A DNA stretch of 24,743 bases from JALRAP01 sp046302815 (lineage in GTDB: Bacteria > Bacteroidota > Bacteroidia > AKYH767-A > OLB10), in the NCBI GenBank assembly GCA_046302815.1, contig JBKCHO010000015.1, positions 1 through 24,743 on the forward strand. The letters run 5' to 3'. The notes beneath the pieces are model-generated. The model was not told the origin of the DNA. It did no database searches and saw only the letters and a list, made by a program, of their open reading frames with translations. Position numbers and translations under genes: made by a program. Position 1 is the first letter of the stretch. Each line of letters begins with the position of its first letter. Of this stretch, positions 23,694 to 24,743 are shown piece by piece.

Positions 23694-24743
23694 TTATTTT
23701 ACAATCAAGGAACTACTCCCCTTTCCTATCATTTTTCCAATTGGTTTCAGATAGACCTGTTCTAATCCATATTGATTAAAAGAATCTATTAGATGTTCTA
23801 TTTTAGATGGATCTACAGAAATCAAAAGACCTCCACTTGTTTGCGGATCGGCAAGTATCAGCTTTTTTCTTTCATCTACATGGCTGATTTTTTCTCCATA
23901 ACTCTTCCAGTTTCGGTTTGTGCCTCCCGGAACACAACCTGCATCCATATAGCTCCAAACCGAATCGATAACCGGTAAATTATCAAATTCGATTTCTGCA
24001 CTTAAACCGCTTCCATCAGCCATTTCAATGAGGTGACCGGCGAGTCCAAATCCAGTTACATCAGTCATAGCATGAACATACTCCAATCGTCCCAACTCGG
24101 ATCCGATTTTATTAAGGGTCGACATGCTATTAATAGCCAATTCCAAATGGTCATTTTTCAGCAATCCCTTTTTCGATGCTGTAGTCAACATGCCTATACC
24201 AAGACTCTTTGTCAAAAAAAGCAAATCGCCTTCCTTCGCTGTATCGTTTTTCTTTACATTTTCGATTGAAACGATTCCATTTACTGCTAAACCGAATATG
24301 GGTTCAGGTGAATCGATGCTATGACCACCCGCCAAAGGAATGCCAGCTTCCAAACATGCAGCTCGACCACCTGAAATGACTTTTGATGCAACCGATGGTT
24401 CCAATTTATCGATAGGCCAACCCAGAATGGCAATTGCCAAAACGGGACTTCCCCCCATTGCATACACATCGCTAATTGCATTAGTTGCCGCAATCTTGCC
24501 AAAATAAAATGGATCATCAACAATGGGCATGAAGAAATCAGTAGTGCTAATGAGTGCCGTGCCATTACCTAAATCCAAGACAGCAGCATCGTCCCTACTA
24601 TGATTTCCAACAATTAGCCCCTTATGATCTGGATGAAGTTCGTTACCACTTAAAATTTGGCTCAGGATTGAAGGCGATATCTTGCATCCACACCCTGCAC
24701 CATGGCTGTAGGATGTGAGTCTTATATCTTTATCTTTAATTTC
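23694..24743 (-). CDS. selD: Selenide, water dikinase (selenophosphate synthetase), start just outside window
   Basis: 349 residues are visible, the size of the whole enzyme (E. coli SelD is 347). The first visible codons hold no ATG, GTG or TTG, so the start lies a few codons beyond the right edge. The N-terminal catalytic loop SHGAGCGCKISP has the reactive residue as cysteine (visible residue 18, equal to E. coli Cys17), not selenocysteine, plus the essential lysine (visible 21). The glycine-rich and Asp-containing ATP/Mg sites follow: VGNHSRDDAAV, STTDFFMPIVDDP and AATNAISDVYAMGG. The C-terminal half includes DVTGFGLAGHL and DPQTSGGLL. SelD makes selenophosphate from ATP and selenide, for selenocysteine and/or 2-selenouridine in tRNA. 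Neither selA, selB nor selU (mnmH) is in view. A shorter start inside the window would remove the catalytic loop and can be dismissed. Confidence 0.97.
   Translation of the reverse strand, partial: EIKDKDIRLTSYSHGAGCGCKISPSILSQILSGNELHPDHKGLIVGNHSRDDAAVLDLGNGTALISTTDFFMPIVDDPFYFGKIAATNAISDVYAMGGSPVLAIAILGWPIDKLEPSVASKVISGGRAACLEAGIPLAGGHSIDSPEPIFGLAVNGIVSIENVKKNDTAKEGDLLFLTKSLGIGMLTTASKKGLLKNDHLELAINSMSTLNKIGSELGRLEYVHAMTDVTGFGLAGHLIEMADGSGLSAEIEFDNLPVIDSVWSYMDAGCVPGGTNRNWKSYGEKISHVDERKKLILADPQTSGGLLISVDPSKIEHLIDSFNQYGLEQVYLKPIGKMIGKGSSSLIVK

Noticed and set aside
23793..24324. Several plus-strand open frames opposite selD
   Set aside because: All are antisense to clear SelD coding sequence and carry no recognisable domain.
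24576..24578. TTG as the start of a 294-residue selD
   Set aside because: The frame continues to the right edge and encodes the catalytic SHGAGCGCK loop, so the true start is beyond the window.
1..24743. Mobile element, prophage, toxin-antitoxin or defence island
   Set aside because: I saw no transposase, integrase, terminal repeats, tRNA attachment site, restriction or defence domain, nor an obvious compositional shift.

Overview
This window looks like a piece of a Bacteroidota chromosome, possibly from the Flavobacteriales/Cytophagales breadth of the phylum. Several things point there. There is a very large secreted subtilase with FN3-, MAM- and PKD-like repeat domains in the style of type IX secretion cargo. 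There is an M1 peptidase with a long beta-barrel-like C-terminal half. The Wzc-type kinase has a Tyr-Gly tail. Ribosome binding sites are mostly absent or weak, and several TAnnTTTG-type -7 boxes lie upstream of genes. The sequence is moderately AT-rich by eye, with no sharp compositional break, no IS element, no tRNA or rRNA and no CRISPR array that I could see.

Layout. (1) 1-3958, minus: the N-terminal 1319 residues of a secreted S8 protease whose C-terminus lies left of the window. (2) 4070-7857, minus: an envelope pair, an M1 metallopeptidase with a probable outer-membrane barrel half followed by an LpxH-type lipid A phosphohydrolase. Their ORFs share an ATGA overlap, and an AT-rich hairpin follows the pair. 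(3) 7858-8170: a 313-nt divergent intergenic region. (4) 8171-20861, plus: a tightly packed directional run. Its first part is exopolysaccharide biosynthesis: AsnB-type amidotransferase, GT4 glycosyltransferase, Wza-type export lipoprotein, Wzc-type co-polymerase/tyrosine kinase, RmlC epimerase and WecA-type initiating phosphoglycosyltransferase. It continues with uvrB, an unknown four-helix membrane protein, a secreted TolB/PD40-like propeller protein and an FAD oxidoreductase. (5) 20871-22961, minus: a membrane-anchored VWA-domain protein with a GTG start. (6) 23038-23691, plus: a LolD-type ABC ATPase. (7) 23694-24743, minus: selD, complete except for its first codon or codons beyond the right edge.

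How they work together. The EPS genes form a coherent Wzx/Wzy-type (or related) kit. A WecA-like enzyme loads the first sugar-phosphate on the lipid carrier, and RmlC contributes dTDP-L-rhamnose. The GT4 enzyme extends the unit, and the AsnB-like protein may amidate a sugar acid or simply make asparagine. The Wzc/Wza pair controls chain length and export. No flippase, polymerase or rmlABD lies in the window, so the pathway must be completed elsewhere. The genes downstream of uvrB are the least understood part.

I do not see a clearly new defence or mobile system. The best candidates for something undescribed are the unknown membrane protein/propeller/FAD-enzyme trio after uvrB, the peptidase-barrel fusion coupled to lpxH, and the repeat-encoded tyrosine tail of the kinase.
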